A DNA stretch of 64,000 bases from CAVTTH01 sp963737545 (lineage in GTDB: Bacteria; Verrucomicrobiota; Verrucomicrobiia; Chthoniobacterales; UBA10450): NCBI GenBank assembly GCA_963737545.1, contig CAVTTH010000001.1:558001-622000 (forward strand), read 5' to 3'. The notes beneath the pieces are model-generated. The model had not been told where the DNA came from, searched no databases, and saw nothing but the letters and a program-made list of their open reading frames with translations. The position numbers and the translations under genes are program-made. How positions within the stretch are numbered: the first letter of the stretch is position 1; every line of letters begins with the position of its first letter. Below are positions 23,344 to 32,756 of this stretch, piece after piece.

Positions 23344-24467
23344 ACCCCGGCCAGCGCCTGATCCCAATCTTTCCAAACCGGGTCGAAGCCGGCATGCCGC
23401 AAGACGCTCTCGATTTCTGCGGGCGAGCGTTCGTCGCTGATTTCGAACTGGCCCGTTGCGATCTCATCGACCCCATCCTGGAACTCCGGCGCAACGATCC
23501 GGCCGCGCACGGTGAGGTGAAGATCGTCCACGCCCTGCTTCGTGTAACCACCGGGCTCGGTATGGCTGCCCGCGCTCATCATCGTGACGCCGATGAGCGC
23601 AAGCCGGTCGCGCAGGGCGGCAGTCTCGCGGGTGCTGAGGACGATTCCGACCTGGGGAAACGCGATGCGAAACGCGCAGATCAACTGCGCCAGCTCGCGA
23701 TCCGTCATCGAAAATGGCGGATGAAATTCACCGGCCGCCGGGCGCAATCGCGGCAGACTGACCGTGATCTGTGCCTGCCAGCAGCGTTTCAATAAATATT
23801 CAAGGTGGGCCGCCAGCGCCACGGCTTCATCCTGCCATTCGGACAAACCCAAAAGCGCGCCGACGCCAAGCCGCCGGAATCCGGCTTCGTATCCCCGCAC
23901 CGCGCTGTCGAGGCGCCAATTGAAATCACGTTTCGGGCCGGAGGTGTGCAGGTCGGCGTACACTTCGCGATTGTAAGTTTCCTGATACACGACAAGGCCT
24001 TCCGCCCCGGCCGCGACGATCGGGATGTAGTCCGCTGTTTCCATCGGGCCGACTTCGATGGAGATGGAGGAGAAATCGGGCGCGAGCGTGCGAACACATT
24101 CTGCAAGATATTCTCGATTAACGAATTTCGGATGTTCGCCGGCGACGAGCAAAATTTGCCGGAACCCCTGGGCCGCGAGGTGGCGGGCCTCGGCCGCAAC
24201 CTGCTCGCTGCTGAGGGTGACGCGCAGAATGGGATTGTCGCGCGAGAAACCGCAATAGCGGCAATTGTTGATGCACTCGTTAGACAGATAAAGCGGCGCG
24301 AAAAGCCGCATGGTGCGCCCGAAGTTTTGGCGCGTGAGTGTCTGAGCCTGGCGCGCCATCGTTTCCAGTTCCGTATCGGATTTTGGCGTAAGGCGTTCTT
24401 CGAAACGCCGCAGGAGCGTCGATTTTTTCAGAGGTAAATTGTCCAAAACTTCGGCAAACGACATCAT
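23340..24467 (-). CDS. thiH: 2-iminoacetate synthase ThiH (tyrosine lyase)
   Basis: Radical SAM enzyme that cleaves tyrosine to dehydroglycine and p-cresol for thiazole formation. The 4Fe-4S motif CxxxCxxC is in ECINNCRYCGFSRDN near residue 70. GPMETADYIPIVAAGAEGLVVYQETYN and SLPRLRPAAGEF are characteristic of ThiH. Its 375 residues fit the family. Overlap with thiS by four bases forms a thiH-thiS unit. No TPP riboswitch is recognisable in the about 90 bp upstream. The partner thiazole synthase ThiG is not in the window. Confidence 0.93.
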   Translation of the reverse strand: MMSFAEVLDNLPLKKSTLLRRFEERLTPKSDTELETMARQAQTLTRQNFGRTMRLFAPLYLSNECINNCRYCGFSRDNPILRVTLSSEQVAAEARHLAAQGFRQILLVAGEHPKFVNREYLAECVRTLAPDFSSISIEVGPMETADYIPIVAAGAEGLVVYQETYNREVYADLHTSGPKRDFNWRLDSAVRGYEAGFRRLGVGALLGLSEWQDEAVALAAHLEYLLKRCWQAQITVSLPRLRPAAGEFHPPFSMTDRELAQLICAFRIAFPQVGIVLSTRETAALRDRLALIGVTMMSAGSHTEPGGYTKQGVDDLHLTVRGRIVAPEFQDGVDEIATGQFEISDERSPAEIESVLRHAGFDPVWKDWDQALAGV

Positions 24468-24558
24468 ACGAAATTCGATGCGTCCGACGAATGCGCAACT
24501 CTTCTGAAGAGCGGTCGTGTGCAGACCGGCAGCTTTCTTTTGACAAAAAATGGGAGAC

Positions 24559-25164
24559 CTAGAACGAGAAGGTCACGCCCGTCCGCACCATTCCGAAATT
24601 GTTCTCGCTCCCGTCGATCACACTCCAGCTGAAGTCGTTCATCAGACCAACATGAGGAGTCAATCGAAATTCGAAGCCGCCACCAAACTGGCCGACGCTT
24701 CTGGCATCATCGCTGTGACGGGAAAGACTTCTTCGATTTGGGCGGAGATCGGAATCGTCGCCGCCGCCGATCGCGCCAGCACCGGCGAAGACATAGGGAG
24801 CAAAACGCGAGTGAGGCAATGGATACCGAAAGGTCAGCGTCCCGAGGCCGGCTCCGGCCGTGTCATGCGTATCGAGGAGATAACCCTCCATCCCGAGGCC
24901 GAGGTAACGCGCGAAGAAATATTTCACGTCGACGCCGCCGCCCCATCCATGATCGATACCAAGATAGCGGTCCTCCCGATATTCGTTGCCGGTGAAAGTG
25001 TATGTGCCCCAGATCGAAAGATTCCATTCGCGATCGGCGTACCATTCGCGGAGCGGTGGAGCCTGTTTCACTTCCTTGTCCCTGACAGCATAGTTCCCGG
25101 TCCCGGCAGATGCTGCGGAAGCGAGCGCAATCACACCGATCAAACTAAGGAATAATTTTTTCAC
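24559..25164 (-). CDS. Outer-membrane beta-barrel protein
   Basis: A 201-residue exported protein with signal peptide MKKLFLSLIGVIALASAASAG. The mature chain alternates short aromatic strands (EWNLSIWGTYTFTG, WGGGVDVKYFFARYLGLGMEGYLL, FAPYVFAGAGAI, QFGGGFEFRLTPHVGLMNDFSWSV) and ends with VTFSF, the C-terminal Phe used for barrel insertion. It resembles OmpA/porin-like eight-strand barrels of unknown function. It is followed on the same strand by thiH after a 91-bp gap. Confidence 0.8.
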   Translation of the reverse strand: MKKLFLSLIGVIALASAASAGTGNYAVRDKEVKQAPPLREWYADREWNLSIWGTYTFTGNEYREDRYLGIDHGWGGGVDVKYFFARYLGLGMEGYLLDTHDTAGAGLGTLTFRYPLPHSRFAPYVFAGAGAIGGGDDSDLRPNRRSLSRHSDDARSVGQFGGGFEFRLTPHVGLMNDFSWSVIDGSENNFGMVRTGVTFSF

Positions 25165-25308
25165 TTCCCCTGTCTCCCGCTGGCAAAATTAGAAGCAGCT
25201 CCCGAGGCATGAGTCGCTTCCTTTCAGAGGTCAGTTTCCCACGTCCGAGATGGACGGATTTTTGCACAAACTCCGCCCTCCTTCAACCGATCCTGGCTAA
25301 AGAGACTG

Positions 25309-26883
25309 TCAAGATTTCAATTCCGCACCGGAATTTGCGTCCGTGATCGTGAACTTTTCGTGATGATACAATGGGTCGCCCCGGAAGAGTAAACGCCCGG
25401 CATAGCGGCGTTCGAGTTCGATGAGCAATTCTTCGTCTTCCTCCTTCAGCCGTTTCAGAACGTCGGGATTCAGGATGACTCGAATCTCGTGCACGCTGTC
25501 CTGATATTTTCGCATCACGGTATTGAGCGTGCGATGCAGCTCGACACTCGTCGTCATGGATGTCTTGACCACGCCGCGTCCCTGACAATAGGGACAGTTT
25601 TCGTAGATCGAATCACTCAGGCTTTCCTGCGCGCGTTGCCGCGTCATCTCCATCAGACCGAGAGCGGACAGAGGCAGCACATGGGTCTTGGCCTTGTCGC
25701 GTTTGAGCCGCTCTCTCATCAGGTTGTAAATCGCCTGCTGATCCTTGCGATTTTTCATGTCGATGAAATCGCTGATGATCAGACCGCCCACGTTTCGCAA
25801 TCGTAATTGACGCGCGATCTCGTCCGCGGCTTCGAGATTGGTTTGCAAAATGGTTTTCTCGACGTCGCGTCCGCCTTTGTTGCGTCCGGTATTGACGTCA
25901 ATCGCAACGAGCGCTTCGGTTTCGTCGATCACAATGTAACCGCCGCACTTCAGCCAGACCTGGCGATGAAACGCGTCGTCGATTTGTTTTTGCACGCCAA
26001 AGGATTCGAAGATCGGCGTGGTCCCATCGTAAAAATGAAGGCGATTGCGTGAGCGCCGGGAAATCTGACCAACCCTTTCGCTGATCCGATCGAGCGCGGC
26101 CCGATCGTCGCAAATCACTTCATCGATCTCATCGGTCAGAAAATCACGGACCGTTCGGTCGACCAGATCCGGTTCCTCGAAGACGCGGCAGGGGGCCGGT
26201 TCGTTCTTGATCAGCTCTTCAACCTTCGCCCATTGTTCAACAAGATAACTGAGGTCCCGCACGAAGTAGCGCGCCCGCTGGCCCTCGCCGACCGTGCGAA
26301 TGATCACGCCAATCCCTTCCGGAATTTCAAGCTGACCCAGAATCTTGCGGAGACGTTCGCGCTCTTTTGGATTTTCAATTTTCCGCGAAATACCGCTGCG
26401 CTCGCTGTAGGGCATGAAGACGAGATAGCGACCGGCGAAGCTCAGATTTGTCGTCACCCGCGGCCCTTTGCTTCCGATCGGACCTTTCGTGACCTGCACA
26501 ATCACCTCGGAGCCGACCGGGTAAATGTTGGGGATGTCCTTGGCGGTGATGCGCTTCTTCGGACGCCGATTTTTCGGGCGATCGACTTCTTCGATGCTGC
26601 TATCGAGCGCCGCGGGAATTGCGTCCCAGAAATGGAGGAAGGCGTTTTTCTCGAAGCCGATGTCCACGAACATCGCCTTCAACCCGATCTCAATGTTCCT
26701 TACTTTCCCCTTGTAAACACTGCCGACGATATTGCGCGACGTGTTTCGCTCGACGTTATATTCCTCGAGCCGGCCGTTTTCGAGCAGCGCTACGCGGCGC
26801 TCGAGTTTTTCCACACTGATCACGAGCTTGTTCCCGGTCTTGCGGGAAGAGAGCCCTAAAAGTTGTTTTACTTTGTCTATCAT
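25309..26883 (-). CDS. rng: Ribonuclease E/G family endoribonuclease
   Basis: Single-strand-specific endoribonuclease for rRNA and mRNA processing, 524 residues, RNase G size without the RNase E scaffold tail. The S1 domain lies near residues 55-90 (VGSVYKGKVRNIEIGLKAMFVDIG). The catalytic Mg-binding aspartates are in IDVNTGRNKGG and IISDFIDMKNRKDQ. The zinc-link ENCPYCQGRGVVKT is present. It follows mrdA of the cell-shape operon by about 70 bp in the same direction, an association also seen in proteobacteria (mreBCD-maf-rng). Confidence 0.94.
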   Translation of the reverse strand: MIDKVKQLLGLSSRKTGNKLVISVEKLERRVALLENGRLEEYNVERNTSRNIVGSVYKGKVRNIEIGLKAMFVDIGFEKNAFLHFWDAIPAALDSSIEEVDRPKNRRPKKRITAKDIPNIYPVGSEVIVQVTKGPIGSKGPRVTTNLSFAGRYLVFMPYSERSGISRKIENPKERERLRKILGQLEIPEGIGVIIRTVGEGQRARYFVRDLSYLVEQWAKVEELIKNEPAPCRVFEEPDLVDRTVRDFLTDEIDEVICDDRAALDRISERVGQISRRSRNRLHFYDGTTPIFESFGVQKQIDDAFHRQVWLKCGGYIVIDETEALVAIDVNTGRNKGGRDVEKTILQTNLEAADEIARQLRLRNVGGLIISDFIDMKNRKDQQAIYNLMRERLKRDKAKTHVLPLSALGLMEMTRQRAQESLSDSIYENCPYCQGRGVVKTSMTTSVELHRTLNTVMRKYQDSVHEIRVILNPDVLKRLKEEDEELLIELERRYAGRLLFRGDPLYHHEKFTITDANSGAELKS

Positions 26884-26952
26884 AAATCTTGTGAAGTAAC
26901 GAGACGGGGCGCGAAATTTTGAGGTAGTACACGCGAAGTCTCCGGTTAATTT

Positions 26953-29223
26953 TTACCTGGTCCCCGGCCGGCGCACCGGTCGTTGGGGTGTGGGTTGCGG
27001 CGCGGGACGTTTCACGCCGAAAAGCCTTTCAAAAAAGCCTGGTTTCTTCGGAGGCGGTGTTTGCACCTGGACCGCCCGCACCACACGCGCTGGTCGTTGC
27101 GAAACCTTGCCCCGCGCATCCGCTTCGGGTTCCACATCAGGCGCTGCATCTGAGCTCGCCATCTCGGCAGTGGCATTTTGCGAATCCGGTGCATTTTCCT
27201 CGTCCTCGCCTCCGAGGTTCCCGCCCTTGTCGTTATAAGCCACAGACTTAATCAATTGGAGTGGATTGGCATGATGCGCGGGCGGGAGCCAGGCCACCCG
27301 CATATCGAACTTGCCTTCATCGAGCGCGAGCGAGCGCTCCAGGATTCTGTCGGCGATCGGGCCCGCGACTTCGCCACCGTGCCCGGAGGCGCCCTGGACC
27401 ATCACTACGACGACATACTTCGGGTGGTCAAATGGCGCGAAAGACGCAAACCACGCCACGTTTTCCTCTTGTCCACGTTCAGTGGCCTGCGCGGTGCCGG
27501 TTTTCCCCGCTACCACCCAATCTTTCAAACGTGCTCTGCCGCCGGTGCCGCCGTCTTCATTAACAACCTTCCAAAGGCCTTTGCGGACCAGATCGATGTC
27601 GTAGGAGGAGATTTCCTCCCGTAAATCCGACCGCACGCGCGGGGGTGCCGCTGCTGGTTTGCCTCGGTCATCCAGCACCGGAGAGCCGTCTTGCTTCAAA
27701 ACTTTGTCGACCAGGCGTGGGTAATAGCATGTGCCGCCATTTGCGATCGCCGCATATGCCATTGCCAATTGCAAGGGCGAAACAAGCGTATAGCCCTGGC
27801 CAATTGAAACATTGGCGGTTTGAGCTTGCGACCACCTCTCCTGGGGATGATGAACCTGCATCCACTCAGGCCCCGGCATATTGCCAGTTTGTTCGCCTGA
27901 CAGCTGCAGGCCGGATTCTTCGCCCATTCCCAACATCTTGCCAACCGCGTCAATCGACTGAATGCCAGCTGCGTTTCCGTACTGATAAAAGAAGGAGTCA
28001 CACGACACTTTCAGCGCATCGGCAACTCCGATGGTACCATGCGTGTAATGCTTTTCGGCTACCCAGCATCGGAAAAAGTGGTCGCCATAACTCACGCCGC
28101 CACCGCAGCTGAATTTGGCATTTGCGAGATTTTTTGTGCCGCGCAGACCAGCGAGTGCCGTGATCAGCTTGAACGTTGAGCCCGGCGGCAGGCAGCTGAT
28201 TGCGCGGTTAACCAGCGGATCGCCCTCGTCTTTTTGCAGCGCTTCCCAAGCCTTCGCCTTAATGCTGGGGATAAAGGTATTCGGATCAAATGAGGGCACC
28301 GAAGCCGCCGCCAGGATGTTGCCATTGTTCGGATCGATCACAACCGCGCCGGCCCGACTCACTGCGCGCAGCGCTTCCTCTGCAATCGCCTGGATGCGCG
28401 CGTCGATCGTCAGCAAAACATTGGCGCCTTGTTGCGGGGGATCTTCGCGCAGGACGCCATCAATGGTGCCCTTTGCATTGCGCCGCAAATAACGCACCCC
28501 CGGCTTGCCGCGCAGATATTCGTCCATGATCTTTTCGATGTTCGATTTCCCCTCCACGTCTCCCTGGTAAAAGGTGAACTTTCTTGCTTCGTCGCGATTG
28601 ATGTCTTCCTGCGCGCCAACGTACCCAAGCAAGTGAGCGGCGAGTGCGCCATAAACATAGGAGCGGACCGGCTTGATCGCGATGTCTACTCCGGGAAGAC
28701 CGACATCGTGTTCCGAAAATTTCGCCATCGTCGGAAAGTCAATGTCCTTGATGTACGAGAACGGAACTTCTGTGTTTGTGCGGTAATGCTTCTGCAGCTG
28801 ATTCGAGTTGTAATCGCGCGCCAGATCCAGATCGTGCAGACGCGGCACGATTCCATCGTTCACGATCTTCACGATATCGGGCTCTTTCAGATCCTTCGGC
28901 ATGCCACTGATCGTACCTCGGTATTCCGTCAGTGGCGGCGGGCCCACGCGCTGGCGATAACCCTTCACCATTTCCGGAAGGTAGAAGTCCACTTCGTAGC
29001 TCGCGCGATTTTGCACCAGAGTCACTCCATTGCGGTCGCGTATTTCGCCTCGGACCGATGGCACTCGTACCGTCACCTCCGAACTCCCCCGAACTCTCGC
29101 AGTCCATTCGGCGCCATGGGCGACCTGAACCCACCAGAGTTTGAGGACGAGAGATCCCAGGCCAATGAGCATGAACAGCGCAAGCACCTGGACACGGAGT
29201 CTGGGGTTGAGCCGATGATTCAT
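26953..29223 (-). CDS. mrdA: Penicillin-binding protein 2 (elongasome transpeptidase)
   Basis: Class B transpeptidase that cross-links peptidoglycan during elongation with RodA/MreB. It has a short cytoplasmic tail, one membrane helix (VQVLALFMLIGLGSLVLKLWW) and a dimerisation domain with RGEIRDRNGVTLVQN. The transpeptidase domain carries SxxK in PGSTFKLI, SxN-like SCDSFF and KTG in VAGKTGTAQ. The tail of about 100 residues is Pro/Lys/Arg rich (KKPGFFERLFGVKRPAPQP), longer than usual. ATG 29223 overlaps the mreD stop by ATGA; the upstream extension is rejected. Length is 756 residues. Confidence 0.95.
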   Translation of the reverse strand: MNHRLNPRLRVQVLALFMLIGLGSLVLKLWWVQVAHGAEWTARVRGSSEVTVRVPSVRGEIRDRNGVTLVQNRASYEVDFYLPEMVKGYRQRVGPPPLTEYRGTISGMPKDLKEPDIVKIVNDGIVPRLHDLDLARDYNSNQLQKHYRTNTEVPFSYIKDIDFPTMAKFSEHDVGLPGVDIAIKPVRSYVYGALAAHLLGYVGAQEDINRDEARKFTFYQGDVEGKSNIEKIMDEYLRGKPGVRYLRRNAKGTIDGVLREDPPQQGANVLLTIDARIQAIAEEALRAVSRAGAVVIDPNNGNILAAASVPSFDPNTFIPSIKAKAWEALQKDEGDPLVNRAISCLPPGSTFKLITALAGLRGTKNLANAKFSCGGGVSYGDHFFRCWVAEKHYTHGTIGVADALKVSCDSFFYQYGNAAGIQSIDAVGKMLGMGEESGLQLSGEQTGNMPGPEWMQVHHPQERWSQAQTANVSIGQGYTLVSPLQLAMAYAAIANGGTCYYPRLVDKVLKQDGSPVLDDRGKPAAAPPRVRSDLREEISSYDIDLVRKGLWKVVNEDGGTGGRARLKDWVVAGKTGTAQATERGQEENVAWFASFAPFDHPKYVVVVMVQGASGHGGEVAGPIADRILERSLALDEGKFDMRVAWLPPAHHANPLQLIKSVAYNDKGGNLGGEDEENAPDSQNATAEMASSDAAPDVEPEADARGKVSQRPARVVRAVQVQTPPPKKPGFFERLFGVKRPAPQPTPQRPVRRPGTR

Positions 29224-29762
29224 CGATACGCCTCCTCCTGCGGAAGATAGGGATTGCCGGTCACGCGACCGAGCCAATGCAAACCCCAGAAGAGCAACGG
29301 AGCAATCAAAAGAGCGATTACGCCGGGACCGCCGATCTGCCACCAGACGTCGCTGGTGAAGAGAAGCGTGCCGCGTCGGAATGTGATCATAAGATATTGC
29401 GCCAACAAAATGAGCGACGTGAAGATACCGCTAAGAAGACAATGGACCTCCCACCGCCCGCGAACAAACAAGGGCCTGAAGCCATGCATGATGCCCGCCA
29501 GCACGCCGTAGAGAAGTATTGACCATCCGAAGGCGATTTCAACTCGCGGCCCGATTACCTGCACCGTCAGCGCGTCCAGTAAGAAGCCGGCGAAGAACGC
29601 CAGCGCGAGCATGAGCGGGAACGGCAGCGCCATCGCACCGTAGAAAACAATCAGCGGGACGATCATGACGTGCGCGTTGTGTAGCACCTCGATCGGCGGG
29701 ATGAACAACTCGGCGATTTGTGCGACGAAAACGAGAATGAGGAGAAAGGCAAAAAAGATCAT
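29220..29762 (-). CDS. mreD: Rod-shape determining protein MreD
   Basis: Polytopic inner-membrane protein of the elongasome, 180 residues with about five helices (AFLLILVFVAQIAELFI, VMIVPLIVFYGAMALPFPLMLALAFFAGFLLDAL, FGWSILLYGVLAGIM, LSGIFTSLILLAQYLMI, VIALLIAPLLFWGLHWLG). Assignment rests on topology and position between mreC and mrdA, with four-base ATGA overlaps on both sides. MreD sequences are poorly conserved. Confidence 0.85.
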   Translation of the reverse strand: MIFFAFLLILVFVAQIAELFIPPIEVLHNAHVMIVPLIVFYGAMALPFPLMLALAFFAGFLLDALTVQVIGPRVEIAFGWSILLYGVLAGIMHGFRPLFVRGRWEVHCLLSGIFTSLILLAQYLMITFRRGTLLFTSDVWWQIGGPGVIALLIAPLLFWGLHWLGRVTGNPYLPQEEAYR

Positions 29763-30559
29763 TTGCGCCCCGTCACTACGAAAACATCCTCGAGATGCGA
29801 CAAATCAACCGCCGGCGCGATCTGGGCCTGGCCATCGAGCGCGCGAACATGAAAACTCCGCACCGCGCCGATGAGAAGACCGGATGGGAAAACTCCACCA
29901 ACCCCGGAAGTGTAAACCTTTTGACCTGCCTTCAGGTCGGCCTGCTTCGAAAGAAAATTCAGATCGAGCTGGGGAGTGCCTTCCGCGACCCGTTCACCGA
30001 GCACGATCCCCTGCTCTCGCGAGCCTTCAACTGAAGCAGCAACCCGGCAATTTTCGTCGGAGATCAGGAGGACGACGGAAATGTTTGCACTGACCGTTGT
30101 CGTTTTCCCGACCAATCCTTCATCAGTGAGAACCGGCATCTCGGATTCAATCCCATCCTCTTTCCCGCGATTGATCGTGACCGTGCGCCACCAGGTCGAT
30201 GCATCGCGTGTGATGACTTCCGCCGGCACGAGTTTGAACAGCGAACGCTCGCGATAATTGAGGGCGTGCCGGAGGCGATTCACCTCGTGCTCGACATCAC
30301 GCAACGCTTCATTCGTCGCGTGGAGAGATCGATTTTCCACGCGCAACGCCGCGTTGTCGTTCTCCAGTTCTTCGAGCGACTTGAGGCGCGTCGGGAGCGA
30401 GGTGATTTGCTTGTTCACGCCTGAGCCGGTCGTGAGAAATGGGGAGATCAACTGGTAAAAAACCGCCTGCACTTTGCGGGTGCTCTCCGTGCCCATGCTC
30501 AGGAAATATCCTAAAATCGCCACGAAGAGCAGCAGCGCGATGATGCTCGTGCGGCTCAT
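29759..30559 (-). CDS. mreC: Rod-shape determining protein MreC
   Basis: Periplasmic scaffold linking MreB to penicillin-binding proteins, 266 residues. It has an N-terminal membrane helix (IIALLLFVAILGYFLSM), a coiled coil (LKSLEELENDNAALRVENRSLHATNEALRD), and then two beta domains with AEVITRDASTWWRTVTINRG, GLVGKTTTVSANISVVLLISDENCRVAA and GGVFPSGLLIGAV. It lies 114 bp after mreB and overlaps mreD by ATGA. Confidence 0.93.
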   Translation of the reverse strand: MSRTSIIALLLFVAILGYFLSMGTESTRKVQAVFYQLISPFLTTGSGVNKQITSLPTRLKSLEELENDNAALRVENRSLHATNEALRDVEHEVNRLRHALNYRERSLFKLVPAEVITRDASTWWRTVTINRGKEDGIESEMPVLTDEGLVGKTTTVSANISVVLLISDENCRVAASVEGSREQGIVLGERVAEGTPQLDLNFLSKQADLKAGQKVYTSGVGGVFPSGLLIGAVRSFHVRALDGQAQIAPAVDLSHLEDVFVVTGRK

Positions 30560-30673
30560 GTCGTTGCCGATTTCAGATCGCAGAGCGCGGAGTTAACCTT
30601 CCGACGGCGTGCAACAATGAAGAAGAATTGCTGCCACCAATCTGCAATTTGAAATCTAAAATCTGAAATAATC

Positions 30674-31711
30674 TTACCGCCATTGCCGATCGGCCGAGGC
30701 GACTTGACGCAAAAATTTGAGTTCATTGAGACATTTGCCGGTTCCTTCCGCCACGGCGCTCAGCGGATCTTCTGCAACATGGACAGGCAAACCCGTCTCC
30801 TCGCTCAAAAGCTTGTCAAAACCGCGCAGGAGAGCGCCACCGCCGGCCAGCACCAATCCGCGATCGACTAAATCTGCCGAAAGTTCCGGCGGACAGCGCT
30901 CGAGCGTGATCCTCACCGAATCGACGATCGTGGAAATTGGTTCCAACAACGCCTCGCGCACTTCCTGCGATGTGATCATCAGCGTTTTCGGCAAACCCGC
31001 GACGAGGTCACGCCCTTTTACTTCCACCGCTGTTTCTTTCTCGGTCGGATAGGCCGAGCCGATCTTGATTTTGATTTCTTCCGCCGTGCGCTCTCCAATC
31101 ATCAAATTATACGCGCGCTTCATGTACTGCACGATGGCTTCGTCCAACTCGTCGCCCGCCACTCGCACGCTTCGGCTGAAAACAATTCCTGAGAGCGAGA
31201 TGAGCGCGACTTCCGTCGTGCCGCCGCCGATATCGATGATCATGTTGCCGGCCGGATCCTGCACCGGAAGACCAACCCCGATCGCCGCCGCCATTGGCTC
31301 TTCAATCAAATAAACTTCCCGCGCCCCGGCGTGCGCAGCGGATTCTCGGACCGCTCGCTTTTCCACTTCAGTAATTCCAGAGGGCACCGCAATGACTACC
31401 CGCGGTCTCGCCCGCACGCGACGTCCGTGAACCTTCGTAATAAAATGCCGGAGCATGGCCTCGGTCACTTCGAAGTCCGCGATCACGCCGTCTTTCAACG
31501 GTCGCACCGCGACAATGTTCGATGGCGTGCGCCCGAGCATGCGTTTCGCTTCATCGCCCACCGCCAATACCTTCATCGTGCCGGCCTGCACCGCCACGAC
31601 GGAGGGTTCGCGCAAAACGATGCCTTGATCCTTGACGTAAACGAGCGTGTTCGCTGTTCCGAGATCGATACCGATGTCGCTGGAGAACCAGCCGAAAAGT
31701 CCTTCAAACAT
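30674..31711 (-). CDS. mreB: Rod-shape determining protein MreB (bacterial actin)
   Basis: ATP-binding actin homologue that positions cell-wall elongation. From ATG 31711 the protein has 345 residues. The phosphate-1 motif is SSDIGIDLGTANTLVYVK, phosphate-2 is MIIDIGGGTTEVALISLSG, and the adenosine motif is LVLAGGGALLRGFDKLL. An ATG 17 codons upstream is less likely, since MreB normally starts a few residues before IGIDLGTAN. No clear Shine-Dalgarno precedes it. It heads the operon mreB-mreC-mreD-mrdA-rng, so the organism is expected to be rod-shaped. Confidence 0.96.
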   Translation of the reverse strand: MFEGLFGWFSSDIGIDLGTANTLVYVKDQGIVLREPSVVAVQAGTMKVLAVGDEAKRMLGRTPSNIVAVRPLKDGVIADFEVTEAMLRHFITKVHGRRVRARPRVVIAVPSGITEVEKRAVRESAAHAGAREVYLIEEPMAAAIGVGLPVQDPAGNMIIDIGGGTTEVALISLSGIVFSRSVRVAGDELDEAIVQYMKRAYNLMIGERTAEEIKIKIGSAYPTEKETAVEVKGRDLVAGLPKTLMITSQEVREALLEPISTIVDSVRITLERCPPELSADLVDRGLVLAGGGALLRGFDKLLSEETGLPVHVAEDPLSAVAEGTGKCLNELKFLRQVASADRQWR

Positions 31712-31910
31712 GGAAGTTAGTTTTTTAAAATGGATCGCCTGTTCAGTCTGTCCAAGGCGCATCCTGGCTCTATCATAGCAGCAACCCGTGCGCTGCGCGC
31801 GATTTGACCGGCTGAATCGGGTAGTATCTAGAAACGGAGTCTTGCGTCGTCAAGGGAAAGCTGTCGACCGGCTTCGCCAGAACGTCCAACGCTCTGCCGG
31901 CCTGCTCCGG

Positions 31911-31949
31911 AACGTCCAACGCTCAACGTTCAACGTTCAACGTTCAACG
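31911..31949 (+). repeat. Heptamer array (YAACGTT), left block
   Basis: Five near-identical 7-bp units of the type CAACGTT, starting GAACGTCCAACGCTCAACG. A shorter similar stretch occurs 30 bp upstream (GAACGTCCAACGCTC at 31880). It faces an inverted counterpart at 32030. Confidence 0.8.
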
Positions 31950-32029
31950 ACAGAAAATCTGTTCTTGAAAAGTGGCCGTTGAAACCGCGGTCATGATTGC
32001 AAAGACGCCGCGCTTTCCTCTCTTCAATT

Positions 32030-32064
32030 GAGCGTTGGACGTTGGACGTTGGACGTTGAACGTT
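32030..32064 (-). repeat. Heptamer array, right block in inverted orientation
   Basis: Units GCGTTGG, ACGTTGG and ACGTTGA repeat five times and are the inverted complement of the block at 31911. The 80 bp between the blocks contain no ORF. The block ends about 20 bp before rpe, so it is in its leader region and could form a long hairpin. Confidence 0.8.
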
Positions 32065-32086
32065 CCCTTTCTTTCTTCTCCTGATC

Positions 32087-32752
32087 ATGACCTTTCGCAA
32101 AATCCTTGTTGCTCCCTCCATCCTCGCTGCCGATTTCTCGAACCTGGCCGCTGAAACAAAACGAGTCGAGGGAGCAGGCGCCGATTGGATCCATCTCGAC
32201 ATCATGGATGGGCATTTCGTCGACAATATTTCCTTCGGTCCCGCTGTGGTCGCAACCATTCGCAAACAAACGCAGTTGCCGCTCGATGTGCATTTGATGA
32301 TTGAGCATCCTGATCATTATGCGCCGCGATTTGTCGAAGCCGGTGCAAACTCGATCACGGTTCATGTCGAGCCGGAATCAAAACACGACGTCGAGAAAAC
32401 CTTGCGCGAGATTCGCGCGGCCGGTTGTCGGGTCGGTCTTTCGCTCAACCCGGCAACGCCGTTCGATGCGGTTGAACCGCATCTCGTGAATATTGATTTA
32501 CTGCTCGTCATGACGGTGCATCCGGGATTCGGTGGTCAAGCATTCCGACCAGAAATGATGGAAAAAGTGAAGCGTGCGCGAGCATGGCGATCGGCGCAAA
32601 CGAGTTCGCTCGATATCGAAGTGGATGGCGGAATCAATCCGGCGACTGCCAGACTCTCGATCGCAAACGGCGCGAACGTTCTCGTGGCCGGAACATCGAT
32701 TTTCAAAACGACGGATTATCGCGCCGCCATCGCCGATCTGCGCGGCGAGTAA
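32087..32752 (+). CDS. rpe: Ribulose-phosphate 3-epimerase
   Basis: Interconverts ribulose 5-phosphate and xylulose 5-phosphate in the pentose phosphate pathway. It is a 221-residue TIM barrel. The start is APSILAADFSNLAAE. The metal-site motifs are HLDIMDGHFVDNISFGP and DVHLMIEHPD, followed by VMTVHPGFGGQAF and EVDGGINPATA with the catalytic Asp. The phosphate loop ANVLVAGTSIFK is near the end. The gene stands alone between the heptamer arrays and a GIY-YIG element. Confidence 0.96.
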   Translation: MTFRKILVAPSILAADFSNLAAETKRVEGAGADWIHLDIMDGHFVDNISFGPAVVATIRKQTQLPLDVHLMIEHPDHYAPRFVEAGANSITVHVEPESKHDVEKTLREIRAAGCRVGLSLNPATPFDAVEPHLVNIDLLLVMTVHPGFGGQAFRPEMMEKVKRARAWRSAQTSSLDIEVDGGINPATARLSIANGANVLVAGTSIFKTTDYRAAIADLRGE

Positions 32753-32756
32753 TGCA

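Noticed and set aside
24468..24558. TPP riboswitch upstream of thiH
   Set aside because: No CUGAGA or GGAUAAUGCCAGCG-type elements in the leader.
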